Shown: one piece after another, positions 6,519 to 13,121 of the stretch | Numbering within the stretch: position 1 is the stretch's first letter | Layout of the letters: the number at the start of each line of letters is the position of its first letter | DNA from: CAZPMT01 sp964587655 | GTDB taxonomy: Bacteria; Hydrogenedentota; Hydrogenedentia; Hydrogenedentales; SLHB01 | Assembly: GCA_964587655.1 (NCBI GenBank) | Contig: CAZPMT010000151.1 | Span: 1 to 13,121 of the forward strand | Direction of reading: 5' to 3' | DNA: 13,121 nucleotides | Program-made: the position numbers and the translations under genes | Notes under the pieces: model-generated | Seen by the model: only the letters and a program-made list of their open reading frames with translations | The model's database searches: none | Told to the model about the DNA's origin: nothing

Positions 6519-6557
6519 ATTCTCGTCCTTCCGTCAACATGTAGTCTCTATGTGCCT

Positions 6558-6923
6558 CTAAACGGATCCAGGTTTCGTGCCTCGTCCACTTTTTCGTAGC
6601 CCGGCTCCAAGTCGAGGCCGGGCCATTATATCCTGGATCACTTTCGGGGTTCGCGAGTGGTGCCGACATGCTGGAAAAATTCGCCCGATCACACGACCGC
6701 GGCGTTCGATTTTGTAGGATGCGACCGCGCCGCCGTCGACGGGTTCTTTCCAATCGAGGAAGACCCTGCCTTCATGCTTGGCCACGGCTTCAGCACGCGC
6801 TTGGATGAACTTGACGACAAAGATGATCCCAGCGGCGAGGAGCACGCAAACTAGACAACTTGCCTGACCGTCCATGATTCTCTTGAGCAGTTCGATTTCC
6901 ACGGGACTTGTCCTGTCTCCCAT
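6558..6923 (-). pseudogene. Doubtful ORF with membrane helix and fibronectin-III-like fragment
   Basis: From the ATG at 6923 the frame gives about 121 residues: a hydrophobic segment (CLVCVLLAAGIIFVVKFI), then HEGRVFLDWKEPVDGGAVASYKIERR (coded at roughly 6699-6776), which is the opening of a fibronectin type III-like domain. The rest of that domain is missing: after ERR the frame becomes Arg/Gly-rich and unlike any domain, and other frames do not restore it. No clear ribosome site precedes the ATG. I read it as a decayed fragment, as for 2289-2708. A real small membrane protein leading into the downstream defence group (gap of about 40 bp) cannot be excluded. Confidence 0.35.
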
Positions 6924-7136
6924 CCATCCCAACAGCCGCTGACTCAGCCCATGTATGCTTCTCCGGGCGGCACGCACGTGCCCTGCGCCTCAACTGAGAA
7001 TAGTCTCGAACGTTCCGGGATATCCTATAACGCGCGGATAGTATACGCTACATGTGTGCTGGATCATAATTGCAGGATCTTAACGAAGCGGTGGTTCCGG
7101 GCATTTGAGAAGTACAAGCATATACCGTGGGTTATT
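6924..7136. other. Intergenic stretch with no recognised gene
   Basis: This AT-richer stretch lies between the fibronectin-like fragment and the left REP element. I see no coding sequence and no convincing promoter; TATACT on the minus strand (in 7035-7045) lacks a matching -35 box. Confidence 0.4.
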
Positions 7137-7190
7137 ACTGTTGTGGCATGGTCTCCTGACCATGCCACTCTTCCGACCGAAGGTCTCCTC
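7137..7190 (-). repeat. REP-like hairpin repeat, left copy
   Basis: A perfect 11-bp hairpin (arms GTGGCATGGTC and GACCATGCCAC, loop TCCT, 7143-7168) is flanked outside by ACTGTT (7137-7142) and inside by a tail reading GAGGAGACC...CGGAAGA on the minus strand (7169-7190). The same unit recurs in opposite orientation at 7784-7832, on the other side of the transposase gene. The transposase stop codon is only one base away, so the hairpin may also end its transcript. Confidence 0.85.
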
Positions 7191-7191
7191 T

Positions 7192-7737
7192 TCACCACGT
7201 AATCTGCGTGATGACGACGTCATTTCCGGCAGTGTTGCCCGTCACGTAGCAGCGGGCGGATGAAAAGCGCCAATCCTCGGGATATTGCACAAGCCCTTTG
7301 CGGACAGGGTTCGCGTGAATGTAATCGAGTTTCTGTTTCCAGAAGCGCGCGGCGCGGATGGCGAGGGGATGTCGCGTGGGTTGCCAAAACCGGCGGTGCC
7401 GGTCAGGGCCGGCCGCTTGCCGGAAGACTTCGGAGAACACGGGCGGTTGGTTTCTGATGGCGTCGTCGGCCAGAGTGCGGCCGGTGTAACGCCGGAAGGC
7501 ATCGAGGGACTGCGTGAGGCGGGCCGTATCGTACTCATGATCAAAGACTATCGCGTGGAGGTGAGTGGGCATGATGACGTAGGCGCTGACGCGCAACCCT
7601 TTGTGCGTGCGACAGAAGGCGAGACTCTCCGTCAGAAGACGGCACGCGCGTTCACTCACGAACACGGGCAGCCAGGATACGACGCTGTAGGTAACAAAGT
7701 AGACGGAAGCGTCGTCGTGAATGCGGTATGTCTCCAT
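7192..7737 (-). CDS. REP-associated tyrosine transposase (RAYT, Y1/IS200-like)
   Basis: The protein has 181 residues. The HUH motif is MPTHLHAIVF (His59 and His61), and the catalytic tyrosine is probably Tyr139 in KLDYIHANPVRKGLV; the downstream PEDWRFSSA block completes the RAYT/TnpA_REP signature. These enzymes nick and join single-stranded DNA at hairpins through a phosphotyrosine link. All key residues are present and the frame is intact, so it may be active. No good ribosome site is seen before the ATG at 7737, which suggests low expression. It lies between inverted REP-like repeats that are its likely substrates. Confidence 0.92.
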   Translation of the reverse strand: METYRIHDDASVYFVTYSVVSWLPVFVSERACRLLTESLAFCRTHKGLRVSAYVIMPTHLHAIVFDHEYDTARLTQSLDAFRRYTGRTLADDAIRNQPPVFSEVFRQAAGPDRHRRFWQPTRHPLAIRAARFWKQKLDYIHANPVRKGLVQYPEDWRFSSARCYVTGNTAGNDVVITQITW

Positions 7738-7783
7738 GGGGTTAGCGTAGGAGAAAGTGGAGGCAGATGTACAGCGGAAAGAG

Positions 7784-7832
7784 GAGGAGACCTCGGAAGA
7801 GTGGCGTGGTCAGGAGACCACGCCACAACAGT
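7784..7832 (+). repeat. REP-like hairpin repeat, right copy
   Basis: GAGGAGACCTCGGAAGA (7784-7800) leads into an 11-bp hairpin (GTGGCGTGGTC/GACCACGCCAC, loop AGGA, 7801-7826) and ends in AACAGT. Compared with the left copy, the hairpin differs by one compensated base pair (G-C for A-T) and the tail is 5 bases shorter. The paired change keeps the stem perfect, which points to selection on the folded structure. Confidence 0.85.
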
Positions 7833-7841
7833 GTGTCCTCC

Positions 7842-7870
7842 CCTGGATTCCCGCTTGCGCGGGAATGACG
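7842..7870 (+). repeat. dRS3-like dispersed hairpin repeat
   Basis: CTGGATTCCCGC TTGC GCGGGAATGACGG has an 8-bp perfect stem (7847-7854 with 7859-7866). This wording is the widespread ATTCCCGC...GCGGGAAT dispersed repeat, known as dRS3 in Neisseria and found in many other bacteria. It lies 10 bp from the right REP copy and probably accumulated with it. Confidence 0.7.
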
Positions 7871-7984
7871 GTGCGGGCGCGGATTCAAGTGGCAATTAGA
7901 GCATTCAGATTCCGCGATACGCCTGTACTCGTGGTAAGATGTGGAGGTCACTTTTTGTGCCGAGCATAGGAGGAGCTTGGGGCC

Positions 7985-9577
7985 ATGCGGACGTCGCGAC
8001 GGCGTTTTCTCAAGACAACTACCGCTCTGGCGGCTGGCGGGCTGCTTGGGAAACCTACGAGAGCCGCCGCCGAGGAAAAGCAGGTGCGGCGGTATCATCT
8101 CTCGATCTCGGAGGACGCGCTGGAGGCGGACGCGGACTTGCTCGATGTCGTCCGCCGGGCGGGCGTGACGGATGTTTGGGTCACGGGCTTTCTGTATGGC
8201 CACTGGTATTGCTCGGTCGACAGGATCGAGACGTGGCGCCGCCGCGTCGCGGACGCGGGCATGGCCGCGCACGTCATCAACGTCCCGCTGGGGCACCCTG
8301 GCGACTCGCTCGGCGCGAAGTCGGGCGATGTGCCGCTGACCCCGCCGACGCGCTGGAAACTTGGTGTCCGGCCCGATGGCAGCACCTATGCGGGAACGTC
8401 GCTGCATCCGCCAGCCACGGAGGAGAACGCTGACGCAATGCGCCAGCTTCAGTCCGCGGGCGTGAAGCGGGTGTTCGTGGACGACGACTTCCGTCTGGCG
8501 CAGGGACCGGGCGTCATTGGCGGGTGCTTCTGCGAGGAACACAAGAAGGAGTTTCTGAACAAGTGCGGATACGGCGAAACGCAGTGGCTGGAGTTGCTCG
8601 ATTCGGTGCGAAAGCGTTCGCTGACCCCTGTGCTGGGTGCTTGGATCGATTTCACGTGCGATCAACTCACGGCGTCGTTCAAGGCGCAACAAGCCGCCGC
8701 GCCCGAGGTCCAACTCGGTATCATGGTGATGTACCTCGGCGCGGAAAAGGCCGGCATCCGCCTCGATGACTACCGCGGCGTCCCGTTCCGCGTCGGCGAA
8801 CTGATGTTCAACGACGCCTCGTTCGACCCGTTGAAGGGCAAGACCAACGAGTTGTTCAGCGCGCTGTTCCATCGCCGGTTCGCGGAACCCGAACTCGCAT
8901 TCAGCGAGACGACGGCCTTCCCGGCAGACCAACTGTCCGCGGCGAACATGGCCGCCAAACTCGCCGTCTCGACCATCGCGGACGTGCGGAACACGATGTT
9001 CATGAGCGGCATCACCGCGTTCCCGCGGTCGCACTGGGAAACGCTTGCTCCAGCGATGAAACGTAACGCGGAGATCCATGCCAAGATTGCCGGGCACACG
9101 CCGCGCGGACCGTTCAAGCATTATTGGGGCGAGCATAGCCGGAAGGCTGGCGATGACGAGCCAAACAGCCTGTTCCTCGCCTCCGGCGTCCCCTTCGAGG
9201 TCACCGGCTCGCTCGCGAAAGACGGCTGCACGTTTCTCTCCGATGCCGACGCCCGCGCCACCGCCTCCGGAGCCGTTCGTTCGCCGGGCACGCAATGCGT
9301 GATACGCGCCGAAGCCGGACTGCTTTGGGAAGGCGTGCGAACGATGCCCGACAACCTCGATTCCGTGTTCGCGCTCAAACGAAAGCTCCTTCCGGGCATT
9401 AAAGACGTACCGTACGTCGAAGAGGACAAACCAGTCGTTTGCGCTTGGTTTCCAACCGCGCGCTCCGTGCTGCTGTGGAACCTGTCGGGGCAACAACAGA
9501 CGTTTACACTCCTTCACAGAGAAAGCCGCAAGAGCGTGCAAGTGGCTGGTCTGGACGCCGAGCTTGTCGAGGTGTAA
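7985..9577 (+). CDS. Tat-exported TIM-barrel-like protein, putative glycoside hydrolase
   Basis: The protein has 530 residues. It starts with a twin-arginine signal (RRRFLK at 5-10, hydrophobic TTALAAGGLLG, cleavage probably after TRAAA near 29), so it is exported folded. The main domain has barrel-like blocks: DVWVTGFLYGHWY, AHVINVPLGHPGD, VKRVFVDDDFRLAQ, GCFCEEHKKEF and VQLGIMVMYLG. The acidic VDDDF strand end and the later ELAFSETTAFP may hold catalytic carboxylates. The C-terminal third (from about 395, NSLFLASGVPFEVTGSL) resembles the amidotransferase-like domain of beta-galactosidase-type enzymes. Similar proteins are common in Planctomycetota-like genomes; no substrate can be named. 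AGGAGGAG (7968-7975) supports the ATG. Its neighbours are mobile and defence genes, so it looks like a bystander. Confidence 0.7.
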   Translation: MRTSRRRFLKTTTALAAGGLLGKPTRAAAEEKQVRRYHLSISEDALEADADLLDVVRRAGVTDVWVTGFLYGHWYCSVDRIETWRRRVADAGMAAHVINVPLGHPGDSLGAKSGDVPLTPPTRWKLGVRPDGSTYAGTSLHPPATEENADAMRQLQSAGVKRVFVDDDFRLAQGPGVIGGCFCEEHKKEFLNKCGYGETQWLELLDSVRKRSLTPVLGAWIDFTCDQLTASFKAQQAAAPEVQLGIMVMYLGAEKAGIRLDDYRGVPFRVGELMFNDASFDPLKGKTNELFSALFHRRFAEPELAFSETTAFPADQLSAANMAAKLAVSTIADVRNTMFMSGITAFPRSHWETLAPAMKRNAEIHAKIAGHTPRGPFKHYWGEHSRKAGDDEPNSLFLASGVPFEVTGSLAKDGCTFLSDADARATASGAVRSPGTQCVIRAEAGLLWEGVRTMPDNLDSVFALKRKLLPGIKDVPYVEEDKPVVCAWFPTARSVLLWNLSGQQQTFTLLHRESRKSVQVAGLDAELVEV

Positions 9578-9595
9578 GAGCGGCAGCTCTCTTGT
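9577..9595 (+). terminator. Weak hairpin after the Tat-protein gene
   Basis: AGAGC GGCA GCTCT (9577-9590) overlaps the last base of the stop codon and is followed by CTTGTG rather than a full T-run. The short stem makes it at best an inefficient terminator, so read-through into the restriction gene at 9657 is possible. Confidence 0.25.
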
Positions 9596-9656
9596 GTCCG
9601 GCAGCGCGATAGGGTACGATCCCAAATAAGGAAACGGGACCTCGATACACAAGTCC

Positions 9657-12600
9657 ATGCCGCCCAATATTAGCGCGTATATACGGGGCCTCCAGTCCGA
9701 ACTGGCCACAGGCAAAGCCACGGAGCACACGTATCGTCCTGCGCTCAAGGCGCTGGTCGAATCGGTGCAGTCAGGCATCCTCGCCACGAACGAACCCAGC
9801 CGCGTCCAGTGCGGCGCGCCGGACTTCATCGTGCAGAAACGCGGTATTCCCCTCGGTTACATCGAATGCAAGGACATAGGCGAACGCCTGGACGATGTCG
9901 AGAAGACGGAACAAGTTCAACGGTATCTGACATCGCTCGCCAACTTTATACTGACCGACTATCTCGAATTCCGTTACTACGTTCAGGCTGAATGGAAGAT
10001 GACCGTCCGGGTCGGACGGATCGGGGACAAGGGCAAGATCCGGCCCGATGCTCTAGCCGATGGCAGTGTGATCCATCTTCTTGAGATGTTCGCCAGCGCG
10101 GTTCTGCCCGCTGTTTCGACTCCCAAGGATCTCGCGCGGCGTATGGCCCGGCTCGCGCTGCTAGTTCGCGACACGATCCTGAACGCCTTCACAACCGAAC
10201 CGCGGGACGGAAAGCTTCATCAACAGATGGAGGGATTCCGCGAGGTGCTTCTTCACGATCTGACGAAGGAGCAGTTCGCGGACATGTACGCGCAGACGAT
10301 AAGCTACGGTCTGTTCGCGGCCCGGTGCAATATCTCCGATAAGGACGCCGGCAAGTTCTCCCGGCAGCACGCCGCGTTTGACCTTCCGAAGACCAACCCT
10401 TTCCTTCGCACGATGTTCACCCACATGGCCGGCCCGGATCTCGACGAACGAATTACGTGGGCGGTTGACGACCTAGCGGAACTGCTTCGTCGCACGGACA
10501 TCGGGAGCATCCTGGCCGATTTCGGCAAGGCCACGAAACGCGAAGACCCCGTCGTCCATTTCTACGAGACGTTCCTGTCGGAGTATGACCCGAAGATGCG
10601 CGAGAGCCGGGGCGTCTATTACACGCCGGAGCCGGTTGTCAGCTACATCGTCCGCAGCGTCGACGAGATCCTGAAGGCCGATTTCGGTATCGAGGCCGGC
10701 CTTGCCGATGCGTCGACCATTAGGCGCCCGGTCGAGAATCCCGACACCGGGAAGACCGAACTCAAGGATGTCCACAAGGTGCAGATCCTGGATCCCGCCG
10801 TGGGCACCGGGACTTTCCTGTATTCGGTCATCAATCACATTCACGAGGCCTTCCGGGACGACATGGGCCTCTGGTCGAGCTACGTTTCCGCGCATCTCCT
10901 TCCTCGCCTCTTCGGTTTCGAGTTGCTCATGGCGCCCTATGCCGTCGCCCATATGAAGCTGGGCATCCAGTTCAAGGACACCGGCTACGATTTCAGTGGC
11001 AGCGAGCGCCTAAACGTGTTTCTGACCAACACCCTCGAGGAGGCGCAGAAGTACAGCGAAGGCCTCTTTGCGGCGCTGGTTGCCAGGGAAGCGAATGAGG
11101 CAAGCAAGGTTAAGAAAGACGTGCCAGTCATGGTGGTGCTCGGCAATCCGCCGTACAGCGGCCACTCGGCGAACAAGGGCAAGTGGATTCGATCACTCAT
11201 CGACGATTACAGGCGCTGTGACGGGGCGCCGCTGGGCGAGCGGAATCCAAAGTGGATCAACGATGACTATGTGAAGTTTATCCGCTTCGCCCAATGGCGG
11301 ATCGAGCGGACGGGATATGGGATTCTGGCGTTCATATCGAACAACGGCTACCTGGACAACCCCACGTTCCGCGGAATGCGCCAGAGTCTCATGAACACGT
11401 TTGACGACATATACGTCCTCGACCTGCATGGCAACTCGAAGAAGAAGGAAACCTGTCCCGACGGCTCAAAGGATGAGAACGTATTCGACATCACGCAGGG
11501 CGTCAACATAGGGATCTTTGTACGTCGTCCGGCCCGGAGCAAGACAGCTAACGTGCATCACGCCGACTGCTACGGGAATCGGCGCGCAAAGTACCGGTGG
11601 CTTCTCGGACATGACCGCAGACGGACAAAATGGAAACGGCTTGCGCCGCGGAAACCATATTACCTGTTCCTGCCTCAAGACGTTTCACTGCTTGCCGAGT
11701 ATGAGCATGGATGGAAGATAACGGAAGCCATGCCCGTGAACGTTCTCGGCTTCCAGTCGCACCGTGACCATTTTGCCGTTGACTTCGACCGCGAGTCGCT
11801 TCGAACACGGATCGCCGAGATGCTCGATCCGCATATGACCGACCGTGACTACGCGGACAGATATGGTCTTGTTGAGAATGCAGGGTGGCAAGTGTCGAAG
11901 GCTCGGCGACAGCTTCGCCGGGTTGCGGATTGGGAGCGGCAAGTCACACCTTGCCTCTACAGACCCTTTGATCTACGGTTTTGCTGCCTAAGCGAAGTCG
12001 CTATGGATCGCCCGCGCCGTGAACTACTCGATCATGTTGCAGACCGAGAGAACCTCTGCCTGAATGTTGTACGCCAGACGAAAATGCCCACTTGGCAGCA
12101 TGCCGTGGTTTCTGATGTGCCAACTCCCGCTGTATTCGTCGAATTGAAGGACGGCTCAAGCGTCTTCCCCTTGTACCTTTACCCAAATGGGGATTTCCCG
12201 GAGACCCTTTTCGATTACGATAACGGGCGCCGGCCGAACCTTGCGTTGAGGTTTGTTGATGACATTGCGAAGCGGGTGAAGCTTTCATTCGCCGCCGATG
12301 GTAAGGGGGATCTGAAGAAGACATTCGGTCCGGAGGACGTTTTCCACTACCTATATGCGGTGTTTCACGCGCCTATCTATCGGAGCCGGTATGCGCAGTT
12401 CCTCAAGATGGATTTCCCGCGGGTACCGCTGACGTCGAGTCTCCCGCTGTTCCGCAAGCTCTGCGGACTCGGAGGGAAACTCGTGAAGCTGCACCTCTTC
12501 AAGAGCAAGAAGGTCTTTACGAAGATGTTTCCGGTGCGAGGCAGCGATACTGTCGAGGAGGTCCGCTACGGTGTCGGCAGGGTGTGGATCAACAAGGACC

Positions 12601-12839
12601 AATACTTCGATAATGTGCCGGAGGGAGCGTGGCAATTTCACATCGGCGGTTACCAAGTGTGCGAGAAATGGCTCAAGGATAGGAGGGGGCGGAAGCTTAC
12701 GCACGAAGACCTCACGCACTATGAGAACATCGTTTTGGCGCTCTGCGAAACGATCCGCTTAAGAATCTCGATCGATTCCGAGATCGCAGAGCACGGAGGC
12801 TGGCCCGACGCGTTCCGCGGCGAACAAAGCTCCGAGTAG
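9657..12839 (+). CDS. Single-chain restriction-modification enzyme (Type IIG / helicase-less Type ISP-like)
   Basis: The protein has 1060 residues. An N-terminal PD-(D/E)xK nuclease shows APDFIVQ (Asp56) and GYIECKD (Glu70, Lys72), with QVQRY (87-91) behind it. A helical linker (about 140-300) leads to a gamma-class adenine methylase: RGVYYTPEPVVSYIV (318-332, motif X), LDPAVGTGTFL (378-388, motif I) and GNPPYSGHS (496-504, motif IV). The remainder (about 640-1060) looks like the Type ISP (LlaBIII-like) C-terminal specificity domain, with FPLYLYP, FHYLYAVFHAPIYRSRYAQFLK and YFDNVPEGAWQFHIGGYQV. LlaGI/LlaBIII enzymes are about 1570 residues because they carry a helicase between nuclease and methylase. 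That helicase is absent here, so cleavage should be near the site, as in Type IIG. No good ribosome site precedes the ATG, so the start is uncertain by a few codons. No separate methylase or specificity gene is needed. Confidence 0.9.
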   Translation: MPPNISAYIRGLQSELATGKATEHTYRPALKALVESVQSGILATNEPSRVQCGAPDFIVQKRGIPLGYIECKDIGERLDDVEKTEQVQRYLTSLANFILTDYLEFRYYVQAEWKMTVRVGRIGDKGKIRPDALADGSVIHLLEMFASAVLPAVSTPKDLARRMARLALLVRDTILNAFTTEPRDGKLHQQMEGFREVLLHDLTKEQFADMYAQTISYGLFAARCNISDKDAGKFSRQHAAFDLPKTNPFLRTMFTHMAGPDLDERITWAVDDLAELLRRTDIGSILADFGKATKREDPVVHFYETFLSEYDPKMRESRGVYYTPEPVVSYIVRSVDEILKADFGIEAGLADASTIRRPVENPDTGKTELKDVHKVQILDPAVGTGTFLYSVINHIHEAFRDDMGLWSSYVSAHLLPRLFGFELLMAPYAVAHMKLGIQFKDTGYDFSGSERLNVFLTNTLEEAQKYSEGLFAALVAREANEASKVKKDVPVMVVLGNPPYSGHSANKGKWIRSLIDDYRRCDGAPLGERNPKWINDDYVKFIRFAQWRIERTGYGILAFISNNGYLDNPTFRGMRQSLMNTFDDIYVLDLHGNSKKKETCPDGSKDENVFDITQGVNIGIFVRRPARSKTANVHHADCYGNRRAKYRWLLGHDRRRTKWKRLAPRKPYYLFLPQDVSLLAEYEHGWKITEAMPVNVLGFQSHRDHFAVDFDRESLRTRIAEMLDPHMTDRDYADRYGLVENAGWQVSKARRQLRRVADWERQVTPCLYRPFDLRFCCLSEVAMDRPRRELLDHVADRENLCLNVVRQTKMPTWQHAVVSDVPTPAVFVELKDGSSVFPLYLYPNGDFPETLFDYDNGRRPNLALRFVDDIAKRVKLSFAADGKGDLKKTFGPEDVFHYLYAVFHAPIYRSRYAQFLKMDFPRVPLTSSLPLFRKLCGLGGKLVKLHLFKSKKVFTKMFPVRGSDTVEEVRYGVGRVWINKDQYFDNVPEGAWQFHIGGYQVCEKWLKDRRGRKLTHEDLTHYENIVLALCETIRLRISIDSEIAEHGGWPDAFRGEQSSE

Positions 12840-12853
12840 AAGCCTGTGTCCGG

Positions 12854-13090
12854 CTAACTGTACGCCATCACTTCTACAAGGCTGTTCTTGCGCTTGGCGT
12901 CGTCAACAAGGCTTTCAATATGGGCCGCCGTGGCATCGTCAATCCAGTCGGCGCCGCATTGCGAGCACAGCAGCGCTGGGACCTGCCGGATGACGATGAC
13001 GCGGAATCCGAGATCCGCGCTGAACGTAGTCGCGCCCGGGCGCTTGACACCGCCACACAGCGGGCACGTTTCACTTGGTGTTTCGCACAT
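12854..13090 (-). CDS. YgiT-type zinc-finger protein (MqsA-like antitoxin N-domain)
   Basis: The protein has 78 residues. CPLCGG (Cys9, Cys12) and LLCSQCGADWI (Cys42, Cys45) form a two-CxxC zinc site around the pattern TTFSADLGFRVIVIRQVPA, which defines YgiT-type zinc-finger proteins. It ends in EVMAYS without the DNA-binding HTH of full MqsA, which is normal for this short form. These genes usually follow a small toxin gene (DUF4258 or RelE-like), which would lie to the right of the window on the minus strand. A frame ending in TAA overlaps the ATG as TAATG (around 13088-13092), consistent with such coupling. It converges on the restriction gene with 14 bp between stops. Confidence 0.85.
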   Translation of the reverse strand: MCETPSETCPLCGGVKRPGATTFSADLGFRVIVIRQVPALLCSQCGADWIDDATAAHIESLVDDAKRKNSLVEVMAYS

Positions 13091-13121
13091 TATCTCGATC
13101 TCGCAGTGATCCCGTCCCTAA
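13091..13121 (-). CDS. Possible 3' end of the toxin partner gene
   Basis: On the minus strand the last 31 bases contain an open frame ending R-D-G-I-T-A-R-S-R-stop, whose TAA overlaps the ATG of the zinc-finger gene (TAATG). The position and overlap fit the tail of a DUF4258/RelE-type toxin, but nine residues are too few to identify it. Confidence 0.25.

Larger units (their letters stand above)
7137..7832 (-). mobile_element. REP/RAYT unit (transposase gene bracketed by inverted REP-like hairpins)
   Basis: The Y1 transposase gene lies between two head-to-head copies of one repeat, each made of a GAGGAGACC tail, an imperfectly conserved 11-bp hairpin and an AACAGT end. In E. coli and pseudomonads, RAYT proteins bind and process REP hairpins from the same genome. 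The gene is intact and both flanking repeats are present, so the unit looks like a parental 'REPtron'. No target-site duplication is obvious, consistent with HUH single-strand transposition. Confidence 0.75.

Noticed and set aside
7842..7870. The dRS3-like hairpin as a third REP copy of the transposase unit
   Set aside because: Its stem (ATTCCCGC) and flanks are unrelated to the GTGGC(A/G)TGGTC hairpins; it belongs to a different widespread repeat.
7742..9829. Long minus-strand open frame (695 codons) opposite the Tat-exported protein
   Set aside because: Arg/His/Glu-rich composition and no recognisable domain; the plus strand has a signal peptide, ribosome site and folded-protein pattern. 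It is the antisense shadow of high-GC codon use.

Overview
The window is GC-rich bacterial DNA with densely packed genes separated by repeat-bearing gaps. It carries a Tat-exported sugar-hydrolase-like protein, a REP-associated transposase, remnants of large surface-protein domains, and several defence-type genes. This mix resembles environmental (metagenome-type) bacteria of the Planctomycetota/Hydrogenedentota kind. That placement is an impression from protein style; no rRNA or marker gene is present to confirm it.

Layout. Positions 1-1670 (minus) hold a SPL-family radical SAM protein followed by a CysH-type APS/PAPS reductase that runs off the left edge; a nested inverted repeat lies between them. 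Positions 1671-2801 are mostly non-coding: a heptamer repeat array with an inverted partner, a G-quadruplex-type G-run cluster, a duplicated 14-mer, and a fragment of a secreted beta-sandwich protein. Positions 2802-6518 (minus) are a compact four-gene group. In transcription order it encodes a wHTH protein with a TIR/deoxyribosyltransferase-like C-terminal domain, a small membrane protein whose start overlaps the previous stop (ATGA), a beta-class DNA methyltransferase fused to an Mrr-like nuclease domain, and a DUF4760-like one-helix membrane protein. Positions 6519-7136 contain a doubtful ORF with a fibronectin-III-like scrap.

Positions 7137-7832 form a self-contained REP/RAYT unit: a Y1 transposase gene bracketed by two inverted copies of the same imperfect hairpin repeat. 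An unrelated hairpin repeat (dRS3-like) follows. On the plus strand come a Tat-exported TIM-barrel-like protein (7985-9577) and a 1060-residue single-chain restriction-modification enzyme (9657-12839) with nuclease, methylase and specificity regions but no helicase. A YgiT-type zinc-finger antitoxin-like gene (12854-13090, minus) closes the window; its usual toxin partner would lie just outside.

The region reads as a defence island: two independent methylase-nuclease polypeptides, a TIR/NDT-like putative effector, small membrane proteins, half of a toxin-antitoxin pair, and a transposase with its repeats. The most promising candidate for an undescribed system is the 2802-6518 group, where a self-contained methylase-nuclease is co-directional with a nucleotide-metabolite-type effector and two membrane proteins. 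A guard-type arrangement (effector fires when restriction fails) is inference by analogy with PrrC beside a type I system.
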